Of a DNA stretch of 64,000 nt, positions 29,877 through 38,391 are shown piece by piece; the stretch's first letter is position 1, and each line of letters begins with the position of its first letter. The DNA comes from Serratia proteamaculans. Lineage in GTDB: Bacteria > Pseudomonadota > Gammaproteobacteria > Enterobacterales > Enterobacteriaceae. A program made the translations under genes and the position numbers. The notes beneath the pieces were generated by a model. It made no database searches and was not told the DNA's origin. It worked only from the letters and a program-made list of their open reading frames with translations. The stretch is from positions 186,001-250,000 of the forward strand of contig NZ_WBKI01000002.1 in NCBI RefSeq assembly GCF_008830365.1, in the 5' to 3' direction.

Positions 29877-30308
29877 ATGGATACCCCTTATAATTTGGCA
29901 TTACTGACGGGCGCAGGACTGAGCGCCATTGCGGCCCTGGTGCATGTTTGGGTGATCAAGGCGGGGCCGCGCGGATATCACCTGTGCGGCGCCGGCGATC
30001 GCTTTATCCGCGCCGTCGAAGCCGGCAAGAAATTTCCGGCCATCGCGACCGCGGGTATCGCCCTGGTGCTGTTTATCTGGGCGCTGTACGCTTTGGCCGG
30101 CGCCGGCATTATTGCGCCGCTGCCATTGCTACGCCCCGCGCTGTGCCTCATCACGTTTATCTATCTGTTGCGCGGCATTGCCGGCCCCCTGGCGCTATGC
30201 AATACCGGTCGCAGTCACAGATTCATTGTCATAAGTTCGTTGATTTGTCTCTGTCTGGGTCTGGTTCATCTGCTGGGGCTTACACAGCGCTGGAACGCGC
30301 TGGCATAG
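29877..30308 (+). CDS. Small four-helix membrane protein
   Basis: 143 aa, mostly hydrophobic, with about four membrane segments (LTGAGLSAIAALVHVWVI, ATAGIALVLFIWALYALAG, LRPALCLITFIYLLRG, FIVISSLICLCLGLVHLLGL). No family assigned with confidence. GGAG lies about 10 nt upstream of the ATG. It is downstream of the MHS transporter in the same orientation, so may assist or be co-regulated with it. Confidence 0.7.
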   Translation: MDTPYNLALLTGAGLSAIAALVHVWVIKAGPRGYHLCGAGDRFIRAVEAGKKFPAIATAGIALVLFIWALYALAGAGIIAPLPLLRPALCLITFIYLLRGIAGPLALCNTGRSHRFIVISSLICLCLGLVHLLGLTQRWNALA

Positions 30309-30333
30309 CTTTCCGTTAACGCAAGAGATAACG

Positions 30334-30356
30334 CCCGCTCTGCACCGCAGAGCGGG
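30334..30356 (+). terminator. Hairpin after the transporter operon
   Basis: CCCGCTCTGC-ACC-GCAGAGCGGG, a 10-bp perfect stem 26 bp past the last stop. No T-run follows, so termination is uncertain. Confidence 0.5.
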
Positions 30357-30403
30357 TCGCTGTCGATACCGCGTTTGAAACCACGTCCCTCAAACGGGCT
30401 GAC

Positions 30404-30904
30404 TCAGGCATGCTCACCGTATATGACCACAGTCAGCCGCTCTTCCTCTGAAGGGGAAACAAAGTAGTGGGTAAGCAGATCGAAGGTTTCTTCGCTTAGC
30501 ACGAAAGGATGATCGCCCTGCTCATTTCTCAGTTTTATCCGGCTCTTGCATTGCACATCGCTGACGTCCAGAAAATGCAGACAATGACCAACACCGGCGG
30601 CGTCTGCCAATTGCCTGGCCCAAAGACGACGATCCGGCGTGTTCATCGGAAAATCGAGCACCACCGACAGCCCATGATGCAGCAGTTGTACAATATGTTC
30701 GCTCAATGCCTGCCGTAGCCGGGCCGAATAGCGAACGTAATCCTGCAACCCGGCCATCTGTTGTTCATACAGCGTCGCCAGCCAGCTGTCCTCAACAATC
30801 AATAGCGTTTGTGGTTGCTGCGACAAGCGATTTGCCAACGTCGACTTACCTGAACCGGCTTTGCCGCACATCAGATGTAAAACAGCCTGGGGGTGATTTT
30901 CCAT
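30404..30904 (-). CDS. P-loop kinase-like AAA_33 ATPase
   Basis: 166-aa soluble protein with Walker A CGKAGSGKSTLANRL (about residues 13-27) and a second acidic segment VVLDFPMNTPDRR, the layout of AAA_33/zeta-toxin-like small kinases that phosphorylate small molecules or sugars. The substrate is unknown. It stands alone on the minus strand, with no antitoxin-like partner beside it, so a toxin role is unlikely. A CCCGCC-TTACT-GGCGGG-TTTT hairpin lies just upstream (30944-30964). Confidence 0.75.
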   Translation of the reverse strand: MENHPQAVLHLMCGKAGSGKSTLANRLSQQPQTLLIVEDSWLATLYEQQMAGLQDYVRYSARLRQALSEHIVQLLHHGLSVVLDFPMNTPDRRLWARQLADAAGVGHCLHFLDVSDVQCKSRIKLRNEQGDHPFVLSEETFDLLTHYFVSPSEEERLTVVIYGEHA

Positions 30905-30943
30905 GACGTCCTCCTGGGTGATGGCCAGCAGGAGGAGAGATAC

Positions 30944-30964
30944 CCCGCCTTACTGGCGGGTTTT
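30944..30964 (+). terminator. GC hairpin with T-run, no obvious gene to end
   Basis: CCCGCC-TTACT-GGCGGG followed by TTTT on the plus strand, between two minus-strand genes. It could be a leader element of the kinase gene or stop antisense transcription. Confidence 0.4.
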
Positions 30965-31099
30965 GGCTTGAAAGAGACGCGCTATCCCACCACTCTGAGA
31001 ATGGTGATAATAATCTGCGCGAATACAAGTCGGTTTTTGTTCATCCACTATCAATAGAATAAAGCCGGGAGTGCTGTCAACAATAAAACCAGCCTTGCA

Positions 31100-31447
31100 T
31101 TAACCTGCGTGATAGCCGCAGCTGTCCTGCGGCGCTTGATCCCGCTGATCCAGACCATAATCCCGTACCACCTCCGCCACCCGCAGGCGGTACTGCGCCA
31201 ACACCCCATGGCGACCACGCTGTTGTGCGGCACGATGCTGCTCGATATTGCGCCACTGTTGCACTGCTGCCTCATCACGCCAAAAAGACAGTGACAGCAG
31301 CCGCTGCGGATCGGCCAGGCTTTGGAAGCGCTCAATGGAAATAAACCCGTCAATCTCCGCCAGCAGCGGCTTCAGCTCAGCCGCCAAATCTAGATAGGTT
31401 TCGCGCTGGCCGTCGGTGGCCTGCAGTTCAAAAATAACGGCAATCAT
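31100..31447 (-). CDS. Antibiotic biosynthesis monooxygenase (ABM) domain protein
   Basis: 115-aa single-domain dimeric alpha/beta-barrel protein. MIAVIFELQATDGQRETYLDLAAELKPLL and GFISIERFQSLADPQRLLSLSFWRDE are typical of the ABM/YgiN superfamily, which includes cofactor-free monooxygenases and stress proteins. Its ATG overlaps the stop of the P450-like gene by four bases, implying translational coupling and a shared task, perhaps modification of the same aromatic substrate. Expression is likely controlled by the divergent ArsR-type gene. Confidence 0.85.
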   Translation of the reverse strand: MIAVIFELQATDGQRETYLDLAAELKPLLAEIDGFISIERFQSLADPQRLLSLSFWRDEAAVQQWRNIEQHRAAQQRGRHGVLAQYRLRVAEVVRDYGLDQRDQAPQDSCGYHAG

Positions 31448-32508
31448 AATAAGCTCCTGTCAGCGGTAAATTCAGGCACGCGCGCGTTTTGCGAAGCCCG
31501 CCAGCGCACATTGTTCAGCAGTTGCAGATCAATACCCAAGGCGGATAAATGCTCGATACCACAACGCGCGATCATCTTCGCCCAGTCCGCCCCCGGACAG
31601 CGATGCGCACCCTCACCGAAAGCAAAACTTTCGTCACCCGTGCACAACAACACCAGGACGCTCTGCCCAGCCAACACCGGGTAGCCGGCAACCTGCGTAT
31701 CCCGCAAAGCAAAGCGGCGGGTGTTCTGGATCGAGGGTGTGTCGGACAAGACTGTTTCAATCAGTTCCTGCGCACTTCCCTGGTGATTGCGCATCAATAA
31801 CAACGCCTGCCCGATCAGGCCGGCAGTCCCTTCACAAGCCTGAAACATCAAGCCAATAGCATTGGCCATTGCCACCTGACGATCAAGACCTTGTATCGCA
31901 CATGAATGCTGCAAACTCAGCCATAACGGGCCACGACAACCTTCCTGACGTGCCGTTAAACGCTCCACAGCCAGGATCCCCCGCTCTACCTGTTGCTCAC
32001 TACCCCCCGGAGCAATGCAGCGGGAAAAAGCCAGAATGTCATCAACTAACTCCGACCACTCATCCGCAGGGACACCCAGCAGTGCAGCGATAACGCACAC
32101 TGGCAGGGCATAGTTAAACCGGGTGATCTGGTGTGAATCCGGTGAGGAAGGCATTAACTCTCGCGCCACGCTTAATGCGGTTTGCCGGACCCGGTTTGGG
32201 TTAAAGGCGGTTAACGTCTGTAGAATGGCCTCTTTGAGCCTGAGCTGTTGTTCACCCTCCTGCATTCGTACCAGAGCACCGAAAATGGGCTGTGCTGACG
32301 TGTTCAATAAGGCCGCGGGTATAGGTTCAGCTGCAGGACGTACCCCAAAATCAATATTGTGCAAAACCTCCCGCACCACCACAGGAGAAACGGCTACCCA
32401 ACTCTGCAAGTCCGCTTGAAATGCCATCGGTGCCATCGGCATATAGTCGGCAAGCGGATCGTCAGAAGTCAGGGCAGCAAGCGCACGGGAATAGGGACAA
32501 ACTGTCAT
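31444..32508 (-). CDS. Atypical cytochrome P450
   Basis: 354 aa, short for a P450 (about 400). The heme loop FAFGEGAHRCPGADWA (Cys304) and an I-helix-like FQACEGTAGLIGQ are present, as is the RRFALRDTQVAGYPVLAGQ strand region. Two normally conserved elements are missing: the K-helix ExxR (here IETVLSDTP, no Arg) and the meander with NRDPxxFxxPxxF, since the sequence passes from VLVLLCTGDE straight into the heme loop. Either a divergent P450 subfamily or a heme protein without normal monooxygenase activity. GGAG at 7-nt spacing supports the start. Coupled to the ABM gene; divergent from the ArsR gene. Confidence 0.82.
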   Translation of the reverse strand: MTVCPYSRALAALTSDDPLADYMPMAPMAFQADLQSWVAVSPVVVREVLHNIDFGVRPAAEPIPAALLNTSAQPIFGALVRMQEGEQQLRLKEAILQTLTAFNPNRVRQTALSVARELMPSSPDSHQITRFNYALPVCVIAALLGVPADEWSELVDDILAFSRCIAPGGSEQQVERGILAVERLTARQEGCRGPLWLSLQHSCAIQGLDRQVAMANAIGLMFQACEGTAGLIGQALLLMRNHQGSAQELIETVLSDTPSIQNTRRFALRDTQVAGYPVLAGQSVLVLLCTGDESFAFGEGAHRCPGADWAKMIARCGIEHLSALGIDLQLLNNVRWRASQNARVPEFTADRSLL

Positions 32509-32547
32509 AGTGTTCTCCGTTGAACCGAACCAGTGTGAAAACCTATC

Positions 32548-32591
32548 CTAGCGCTAGCCTGGCAGCCATACTTCGTCTAATCTCGAAGTAT
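32548..32591. promoter_or_regulatory. Inverted repeats at the P450/ArsR divergent promoter
   Basis: ATACTTCG-N8-CGAAGTAT (32568-32591) is a perfect inverted repeat whose right arm includes the start codon of the ArsR-type gene. A second palindrome CTAGCGCTAG lies at 32548-32557. They are good candidates for the repressor's operator, controlling both directions. Inferred. Confidence 0.6.
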
Positions 32592-33273
32592 GAATAACAT
32601 CGATATTGAAGATCGTCTGGCGGCACTGACCGCCGCCATTGCCGACCGCAGCCGGGCGCGTATGCTGTGTCTGTTGATGGACGGGCGCGCCTATACCGCC
32701 ACCGAGCTCAGCGCCGCGGTGGACGTCGCCGCCTCTACCGCCAGCGGGCATTTGGCGCGCTTGCAGGAGCAGCGGCTGATTGTCTGCGTCAAACAGGGCC
32801 GCTATCGTTATTTCCGTCTGACCGGGCCGGCGGTTGCCGCCGCGCTGGAAACATTGATGGCGCTGGCTGGCGTCGAAAGGCCGGTAGTAAAAAGTACTAC
32901 CCCAACCTCATTGCAATTCGCCCGCACCTGTTATGACCATATGGCCGGAGAAGTCGCGGTAAAATTGCATGACCGGTTGCATCAATTAGCCTGGCTGGAA
33001 GGGGATGAAGACTACCGGTTAACGAACGCTGGCCTCAACGCCTTAACCCGGCTGGGCATCGACTGTTCGACGGCGCTTTCACGGCGGCGTTTCGCCTGCG
33101 GCTGTCTGGACTGGAGCGAACGTAAGGCTCACCTTGGCGGCGCACTGGGTGCGGCTGTACTCAGTGCTTTTATCGATCATAGTTGGATCAGGCGTCAGCT
33201 TGAAAGCCGTGAGCTACAACTCACCCCCGCCGGTAAAAAAGCGCTGACCGCACATTTTGGTCTCACGCTTTAA
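32590..33273 (+). CDS. ArsR-family winged-helix regulator
   Basis: 227 aa. The N-terminal ArsR-type HTH covers about residues 10-90 (AIADRSRARMLCLLMDGRAYTATELS, VDVAASTASGHLARLQEQRLI). The C-terminal 120 residues are an extended domain containing FARTCYDHMAGEVAVKLHDRL and FACGCLDWSERKAHLGGALG, the arrangement seen in larger ArsR-type repressors of small-molecule catabolism, not metal sensors with a CxC loop. No clear Shine-Dalgarno precedes the ATG, so the message may be leaderless. Divergent from the P450-ABM pair, its likely target. Confidence 0.85.
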   Translation: MNNIDIEDRLAALTAAIADRSRARMLCLLMDGRAYTATELSAAVDVAASTASGHLARLQEQRLIVCVKQGRYRYFRLTGPAVAAALETLMALAGVERPVVKSTTPTSLQFARTCYDHMAGEVAVKLHDRLHQLAWLEGDEDYRLTNAGLNALTRLGIDCSTALSRRRFACGCLDWSERKAHLGGALGAAVLSAFIDHSWIRRQLESRELQLTPAGKKALTAHFGLTL

Positions 33274-33336
33274 CCCTGCGCCGCGTTAGCTTTGCTGCAA
33301 TACTCAATAGGCAAACCGTCAACCCGAGGATTCTTC

Positions 33337-34044
33337 ATGCTCAGCCAAACCCAATTCCCGATCGTCAAACGCTGGCCTGCACAACACCCGGAAAGGCTAC
33401 AGCTTTACTCTCTGCCTACGCCCAACGGCGTAAAAGTGTCCATTATGCTGGAAGAAATTGGCCTGGCTTATGAACCGCACCTGATCGATATCGGCAAGAA
33501 CGAAACCTGGACGCCGGAGTTTCTGTCGCTGAACCCGAACGGCAAGATCCCGTCGATCATCGATCCCAATGGCCCCGGCGGTAAACCACTGGCGCTGTTT
33601 GAATCCGGCGCAATCTTGCTGTATCTGGCGGAAAAAAGCGGTAAGTTCCTGCCGCAGGATCCCGCACTGCGCTACGAAACCATCCAGTGGGTGTTTTTCC
33701 AGATGGCGGCGGTGGGCCCGATGTTCGGTCAAGTCGGCTTCTTCCACAAATTCGCCGGTCGTGAATATGAGGATAAGCGTCCGCTGGAACGCTATAAAAA
33801 TGAATCCAGGCGTCTGCTCGGCGTGCTGGAAACCCGGCTTGAAGGCCGTGACTGGATCATGGGGCAGGATTACACCATTGCCGATATTTCACTGCTGGGC
33901 TGGGTACGTAATCTGATCGGCTTTTACGAAGCGCGTGAGCTGGTCGAGTTCGATAACTTCCCACTGGTGGGGCAATGGCTGGAGCGCGGTCTGGCCCGTC
34001 CGGCAGTACAACGCGGCCTGAATATTCCCGCCCGCAGCGAATAA
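33337..34044 (+). CDS. Glutathione S-transferase, nu-class (YghU/YfcG-like)
   Basis: 235 aa from the ATG at 33337 (GAGGA upstream at suitable spacing; an upstream in-frame ATG at 33292 would add a non-conserved tail). The thioredoxin-like N-terminal domain holds LYSLPTPNGVKVSIMLEEIGLAYE and FLSLNPNGKIPSIIDP; FESGAILLYLAEKSGKFLP binds glutathione. The C-terminal helical domain has GRDWIMGQDYTIADISLLGWV. The TPNG motif is typical of bacterial nu-class enzymes with disulfide reductase activity. It is a single gene with no operon partner. Confidence 0.9.
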   Translation: MLSQTQFPIVKRWPAQHPERLQLYSLPTPNGVKVSIMLEEIGLAYEPHLIDIGKNETWTPEFLSLNPNGKIPSIIDPNGPGGKPLALFESGAILLYLAEKSGKFLPQDPALRYETIQWVFFQMAAVGPMFGQVGFFHKFAGREYEDKRPLERYKNESRRLLGVLETRLEGRDWIMGQDYTIADISLLGWVRNLIGFYEARELVEFDNFPLVGQWLERGLARPAVQRGLNIPARSE

Positions 34045-34090
34045 TGGATTGCCTGGGATAGCCGCCCGGCTATCCTTTTATCCCCAATTA

Positions 34091-34108
34091 CCGTCATAAA
34101 AGTGTCAC
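34091..34108 (+). promoter_or_regulatory. Pho box upstream of phoA
   Basis: CCGTCATAAAAGTGTCAC matches the PhoB box (two CTGTCA-type direct repeats 11 bp apart), about 75 bp before the phoA start. Indicates induction under phosphate starvation. Confidence 0.85.
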
Positions 34109-34181
34109 ACCTCTGCACTACTCTCCCTGCGTAACAAACTGATGCTATTTATATTTTTTTATTACGACAAGGAGCTTTCCC

Positions 34182-35609
34182 ATGCCGCAGCCAGTTTCTT
34201 TGATCGCCGGCGCCGTGTTATCCGCCTTACTCTGTTCCGCCGCCTTCGCCGATGAAACACCGGTCAATACCGCAGGCCTTTACGAGCGTGCTGCACGTGG
34301 CAACATCGTTGAACCCGGTGGCGCACGACGCCTGAGTGGCGATCAGACCGCCGCGTTGAAGGCTTCTTTGTCTGACAAAACGGTCAAAAACGTGATTTTG
34401 CTGATCGGCGACGGAATGGGTGATTCTGAAATCACCTCGGCGCGCAACTACGCCGAAGGCGCGGGCGGCTATTTTAAAGGTATCGATGCCCTGCCGCTGA
34501 CCGGCCAATACACCCATTACTCGCTGGATAAGAAAACCCACAAACCGAATTACGTGACTGACTCTGCCGCCTCGGCGACCGCATGGTCAAGCGGCGTAAA
34601 AACCTATAACGGTGCGCTGGGTGTGGACGTCAACGGTAAAGACCAACCGACGCTGCTGGAAATCGCCAAGGCGGCAGGCAAAGCCACCGGTAACGTCTCT
34701 ACCGCCGAGCTACAGGACGCCACGCCAGCGGCACAGATTTCCCACGTCACCTCACGTAAATGTTACGGTCCCGAGGAAACCAGTGAAAAATGCGCCACCA
34801 ACGCGCTGGAAAACGGCGGCCATGGCTCAATCAGCGAGCAGTTGCTCAAGGCGCGCGCCGACGTCACCTTGGGCGGCGGGGAAAAATCCTTTAATCAGTT
34901 AGCGAAAAGTGGCGAATGGCAGGGAAAATCGCTGAAAGACCAGGCAACGGCTCTCGGTTATCAGTGGGTCGAAAATCTCGATGCACTGAACGCCGTCAGC
35001 GTGGCCAACCAGCAAAAACCGCTGCTCGGGTTGTTTGCCGCCGGTAATATGCCGGTGCGTTGGCAGGGGCCGAAAGCCACTTATCACGGCAATATCGACC
35101 AACCGGCGGTAACCTGCGCAAACAACCCGGCACGCACGGCCGATATCCCGACGCTGGCGGTAATGACCGAAAAAGCCATCGACCTGTTGAAAACCAATCA
35201 AAACGGTTTCTTCCTGCAGATTGAGGGCGCGTCGATCGACAAACAGGATCATGCGGCCAACCCGTGCGGCCAGTTTGGTGAAACTGTTGACCTGGATGAA
35301 GCGGTACAAAAAGCGTTGGCATTCGCCCGTGCCGACGGCAACACTCTGGTGATTGTTACCGCAGACCACGCCCACTCCAGTCAGATTATCGCCACCGATG
35401 CCAAGGCCCCTGGCCTGACACAAACGCTGACCACCAAAGATGGCGCACCGATGACCATCAGCTACGGCAATTCGGAGGAGGATTCACAGGGGCATACCGG
35501 GACTCAACTGCGGATCGCCGCCTACGGCCCACATGCCGCCAACGTAGTCGGGCTAACCGATCAGACGGATCTGTTCTATACCCTGCGTGATGCAATGGCG
35601 ATTAAGTAA
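34182..35609 (+). CDS. phoA: Alkaline phosphatase PhoA
   Basis: Periplasmic, zinc/magnesium-dependent, nonspecific phosphomonoesterase that liberates phosphate in starvation. 475 aa with signal peptide [23 protein letters not shown]. The nucleophile motif TDSAASATA, metal ligands in [18 protein letters not shown] and TADHAHSSQ, and C-terminal [16 protein letters not shown] are all present. A Pho box precedes it. It is a monocistronic gene ended by a hairpin with a T-run. Confidence 0.97.
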   Translation: MPQPVSLIAGAVLSALLCSAAFADETPVNTAGLYERAARGNIVEPGGARRLSGDQTAALKASLSDKTVKNVILLIGDGMGDSEITSARNYAEGAGGYFKGIDALPLTGQYTHYSLDKKTHKPNYVTDSAASATAWSSGVKTYNGALGVDVNGKDQPTLLEIAKAAGKATGNVSTAELQDATPAAQISHVTSRKCYGPEETSEKCATNALENGGHGSISEQLLKARADVTLGGGEKSFNQLAKSGEWQGKSLKDQATALGYQWVENLDALNAVSVANQQKPLLGLFAAGNMPVRWQGPKATYHGNIDQPAVTCANNPARTADIPTLAVMTEKAIDLLKTNQNGFFLQIEGASIDKQDHAANPCGQFGETVDLDEAVQKALAFARADGNTLVIVTADHAHSSQIIATDAKAPGLTQTLTTKDGAPMTISYGNSEEDSQGHTGTQLRIAAYGPHAANVVGLTDQTDLFYTLRDAMAIK

Positions 35610-35627
35610 GTTAATAGCCAGAAATCC

Positions 35628-35672
35628 AAACGCTGTTCATCGCCTGGAGTACCTGGGATGAATAGCGTTTTT
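35628..35672 (+). terminator. Terminator of phoA
   Basis: AAACGCTGTTCATC (35628-35641) pairs with GATGAATAGCGTTT (35657-35670) with one mismatch, followed by TT and CCCC. Position right after phoA fits. Confidence 0.7.
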
Positions 35673-35831
35673 CCCCTTTATAAACAGCAGGCAACTGCTA
35701 TATTGAAAAACACTTTCGCTTTCGAGAAAGGCTTTTCAAAGCGTTACTGCGTTTGTTTACGCTAATCAGTTCATTGTTTCCCAGCCTGTTGAAAAACCAG
35801 TGTGAGCCGGCCCCAAAATAAGGATCTGCTT

Positions 35832-36404
35832 TTGAATTTGATTACCTTGCCCTTTACCACCGAACGTCTGCAACTGCGCGGCTTTACACCTACCGATCTG
35901 GATGCTTATGCGGAATATCATCGCTTGCCGGAAGTCTATCGTTATCTGTATGCACCCACACCGGACGATGCGCAGTTGACCTCCCTGTTTACCCAGGCGA
36001 TAACCTCGCGCTTCAGTGAAGACGGCGACATTCTTTATTGTGCCGTGACCTTGAAAGACAGCGGGAAACTGATCGGTGAAGTCTTGCTGAAACTGGCCAA
36101 CGGCGCAGCATTGCAAGGGGAGATTGGCTACATTTTCAACCCGGCTTATTCAGGAAAGGGTTATGCCGCGGAAGCCGTAAAGTCGGTACTGGATCGCGGG
36201 TTTGCCGAATCGGGTTTTCATCGCATATTTGCCCGCCTTGATGCCGCCAACCAGGGCTCGATTGGCGTGGTCGAACGCCTGGGAATGCGTAAAGAGGCGC
36301 ACCTGCGGCAAAATGATCGTTTCAACGGCAAATGGGGCGATGAATTGATTTATGCCCTGCTGAATGAAGAGTGGTGTCAATTCCGGCAACCAGAGAACTT
36401 TTAG
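35832..36404 (+). CDS. GNAT family acetyltransferase (RimJ/RimL-like)
   Basis: 190 aa from TTG at 35832, preceded by AAGGA at 7-nt spacing; a GTG at 35802 would add ten residues but has no ribosome-binding site. Typical N-acetyltransferase layout: TTERLQLRGFTPTDLDAY, then GEIGYIFNPAYSGKGYAAEAV (acetyl-CoA-binding region) and RIFARLDAANQGSIGVVERLGMRKEAHLR. The target (protein N-terminus or small molecule) cannot be told. Its stop overlaps the stop of the convergent TetR gene by four bases. Confidence 0.85.
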   Translation: MNLITLPFTTERLQLRGFTPTDLDAYAEYHRLPEVYRYLYAPTPDDAQLTSLFTQAITSRFSEDGDILYCAVTLKDSGKLIGEVLLKLANGAALQGEIGYIFNPAYSGKGYAAEAVKSVLDRGFAESGFHRIFARLDAANQGSIGVVERLGMRKEAHLRQNDRFNGKWGDELIYALLNEEWCQFRQPENF

Positions 36405-37027
36405 GCATCCGCCAACATCTTGGCCGCCATTTGCTTATAACTCGCCACCAGTTCCCGGCCCTCATCCGGGCCGGTACTGACCGCCAGCCGCATGGTCGCT
36501 TCCCCCAAATGCATCAGCAAGAAAGCCGCATTCTCCACCGCCGCCGGATCTGACTGCGGCCGTAACCGACGTATTGCCGCCGCCAGTAACGCGCCGTTTA
36601 ACCGGCTTTCCGCCACCTCTTCCTCGCGCAGCGTTTTGTTGGCCTGCGTCGCCGCCCAGATATCCCGCATGACCGGCTCAGCCATAAACAAGGCGTAATA
36701 TTCGTCGATCAGGCAGTTAAATGCCTCGATCAACTGCGGTAACGTCTGCACCTGAATTAAGCCTTGCTCGATGCATTCACGCGCTTCCTGGTTATAACCT
36801 TGCGCCAGCACCCGCACGATGGCGGTTTTATCCGGAAAGTACTGATACAGCGCCCCAATAGAAATACCCGCATTTTGCGCCACTTCACTCATCCGCATCG
36901 CGTCACTGCCCTGCTGGGCTATCAGCGCCGTTGCGCAATCCAGGATCAGCTTCACCTTCTCGCGGCTTCGTGTCTGGCTGGGTTTACGCCGCAGGGCAGG
37001 CGTTTTTTTTTGCTTATCAATCATCAT
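36401..37027 (-). CDS. TetR-family regulator
   Basis: 208 aa from ATG at the complement of 37025-37027 (AGGA at 6-nt spacing); the longer frame upstream has no signal. The N-terminal HTH is TRSREKVKLILDCATALIAQQG...MSEVAQNAGISIGALYQYFPDK (about 20-70). The C-terminal ligand domain is divergent, as usual. Divergent from the NAD(P)-binding gene with TGAGT-AAC-ACTCA between, so it likely represses that gene and itself. Confidence 0.88.
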   Translation of the reverse strand: MMIDKQKKTPALRRKPSQTRSREKVKLILDCATALIAQQGSDAMRMSEVAQNAGISIGALYQYFPDKTAIVRVLAQGYNQEARECIEQGLIQVQTLPQLIEAFNCLIDEYYALFMAEPVMRDIWAATQANKTLREEEVAESRLNGALLAAAIRRLRPQSDPAAVENAAFLLMHLGEATMRLAVSTGPDEGRELVASYKQMAAKMLADA

Positions 37028-37092
37028 GTCTCGTCCTTTGAACAAAAAACCGCCTTGACAATAATACGAGGGTTTATCATATTTACAAAACA

Positions 37093-37105
37093 TGAGTAAC
37101 ACTCA
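37093..37105 (+). promoter_or_regulatory. Putative TetR operator
   Basis: TGAGT-AAC-ACTCA, a perfect inverted repeat in the 94-bp divergent region, 16 bp before the NAD(P)-binding protein's start. The layout is typical of TetR regulators and their adjacent target. Confidence 0.55.
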
Positions 37106-37121
37106 CATTTGGAGCGGCATC

Positions 37122-37958
37122 ATGAACAACAAACAGGGTTCACCCATTCTGGTTTTAGGCGCTACCGGAAAAACCGGTAGTCGTGTGGCAGCACGTTTGC
37201 AACAGCTTGGCATAGCGGTGCGAGCCGGACATCGTGGTGCCGCCATCCCCTTCGACTGGCAAGACAGCAACACCTGGCAACCGGCCTTACAGGATGTGCA
37301 AAAACTTTATCTCAGCTTTCAACCTGACCTGGCAGTACCGGGTGCCACCGAAATCGTTGAACGTTTTTGCCAGCAGGCGGTAAATGGCGGCGTGCAAAAG
37401 ATAGTCCTGCTCAGCGGGCGCGGTGAGGACGAGGCCCGTCAGGCGGAAGAAGTGATCGAGCGTAGCGGTGTGGACTGGACAGTACTGCGCGCCAGTTGGT
37501 TTATGCAAAACTTCAGCGAGAGTTTTATTCTTGATGAATTGCTAAACGGCGCAGTCTATTTGCCACCGGGCGAGATCCCCGAGCCTTTTATTGATGCGAA
37601 TGATATTGCCGATGTTGCGGTTGCCGCCCTCACCCAACCCGGCCACAGCAATATGCATTATGAATTGACCGGCCCGCGTCTGATGACCTTTGAACAGGCT
37701 ATTGGCGAGATTGCCGCCGCCGCCGGGCGTGAGATCCACTATCAGCAGGTGCCGGTGGCAGATTACGTCGGATACCTGCGCGAGGCACAACTGCCGACGG
37801 AAATGGTCACGCTGCTGGAGTATCTATTCAGCACCGTGCTGGACGGACGCAACGCCTCACTGACCGAGGACGTTCAGCGCAGTCTCGGGCGTGCCCCGCG
37901 AGATTTCAGCACTTACATCGCCGACACCCTCCCCAGCGGAGTTTGGCAAGCGCGTTAA
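37122..37958 (+). CDS. NmrA-like NAD(P)-binding protein
   Basis: 278 aa from the ATG at 37122 (GGAG at 7-nt spacing). N-terminal Rossmann motif SPILVLGATGKTGSRVAARL with the GxTGxxG pattern of atypical SDR/NmrA proteins, followed by KIVLLSGRGEDEARQAEEVIERSG and WTVLRASWFMQNFSESF, the family core. The catalytic YxxxK of classical SDRs is absent, as normal for the group; relatives act as quinone or NADPH sensors/reductases. Probably controlled by the divergent TetR gene. Confidence 0.85.
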   Translation: MNNKQGSPILVLGATGKTGSRVAARLQQLGIAVRAGHRGAAIPFDWQDSNTWQPALQDVQKLYLSFQPDLAVPGATEIVERFCQQAVNGGVQKIVLLSGRGEDEARQAEEVIERSGVDWTVLRASWFMQNFSESFILDELLNGAVYLPPGEIPEPFIDANDIADVAVAALTQPGHSNMHYELTGPRLMTFEQAIGEIAAAAGREIHYQQVPVADYVGYLREAQLPTEMVTLLEYLFSTVLDGRNASLTEDVQRSLGRAPRDFSTYIADTLPSGVWQAR

Positions 37959-38391
37959 CCGATTAATGGCCGTCCTGCTCGGCGGTCATTTTCTTTTTGT
38001 TACCGGCGGTCATTTGCAATTGTTCCATAAATATTGTGTGATAGCAGAATATCGTTTAAATCAACGGCAATTAGACCCTGTTAATAAAGCGGTTATATTT
38101 GAATATAAATAAAAATGAATTATTCCTGCCTTTAATCCACTTTTTTTAATTACAAAAGTAGTTTTTAACAATATTGCAAACAATAATATCCCCTCAGTAA
38201 CCAGAGTTGAACAATCTGTCCCCAGGCAGCCTGTAATAATCCACTTTTCGTTAAAAAAATGGTTAACAAAAAGACATTATCACTGCTATTCGGCTTTGCC
38301 GGGCGGGTTAGTTTCACCTATTTCCAGGGTAGCTCCCGATAAATTCTTTCACCTGCAATGAGTAGAATTTACATAAAAGAGAATTGATTTA
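37959..38391. other. 433-bp gap before mqo
   Basis: An imperfect hairpin (AATGGCCG at 37965 with CGGCGGTCATT ending 37990) followed by a T-rich stretch probably ends the NAD(P)-binding gene. The rest is AT-rich and should contain the mqo promoter; no specific operator recognised. Confidence 0.5.

Noticed and set aside
30404-30904. Zeta-type toxin of a toxin-antitoxin pair
   Set aside because: It has a P-loop kinase fold but no adjacent epsilon-like antitoxin and is in a solitary position.
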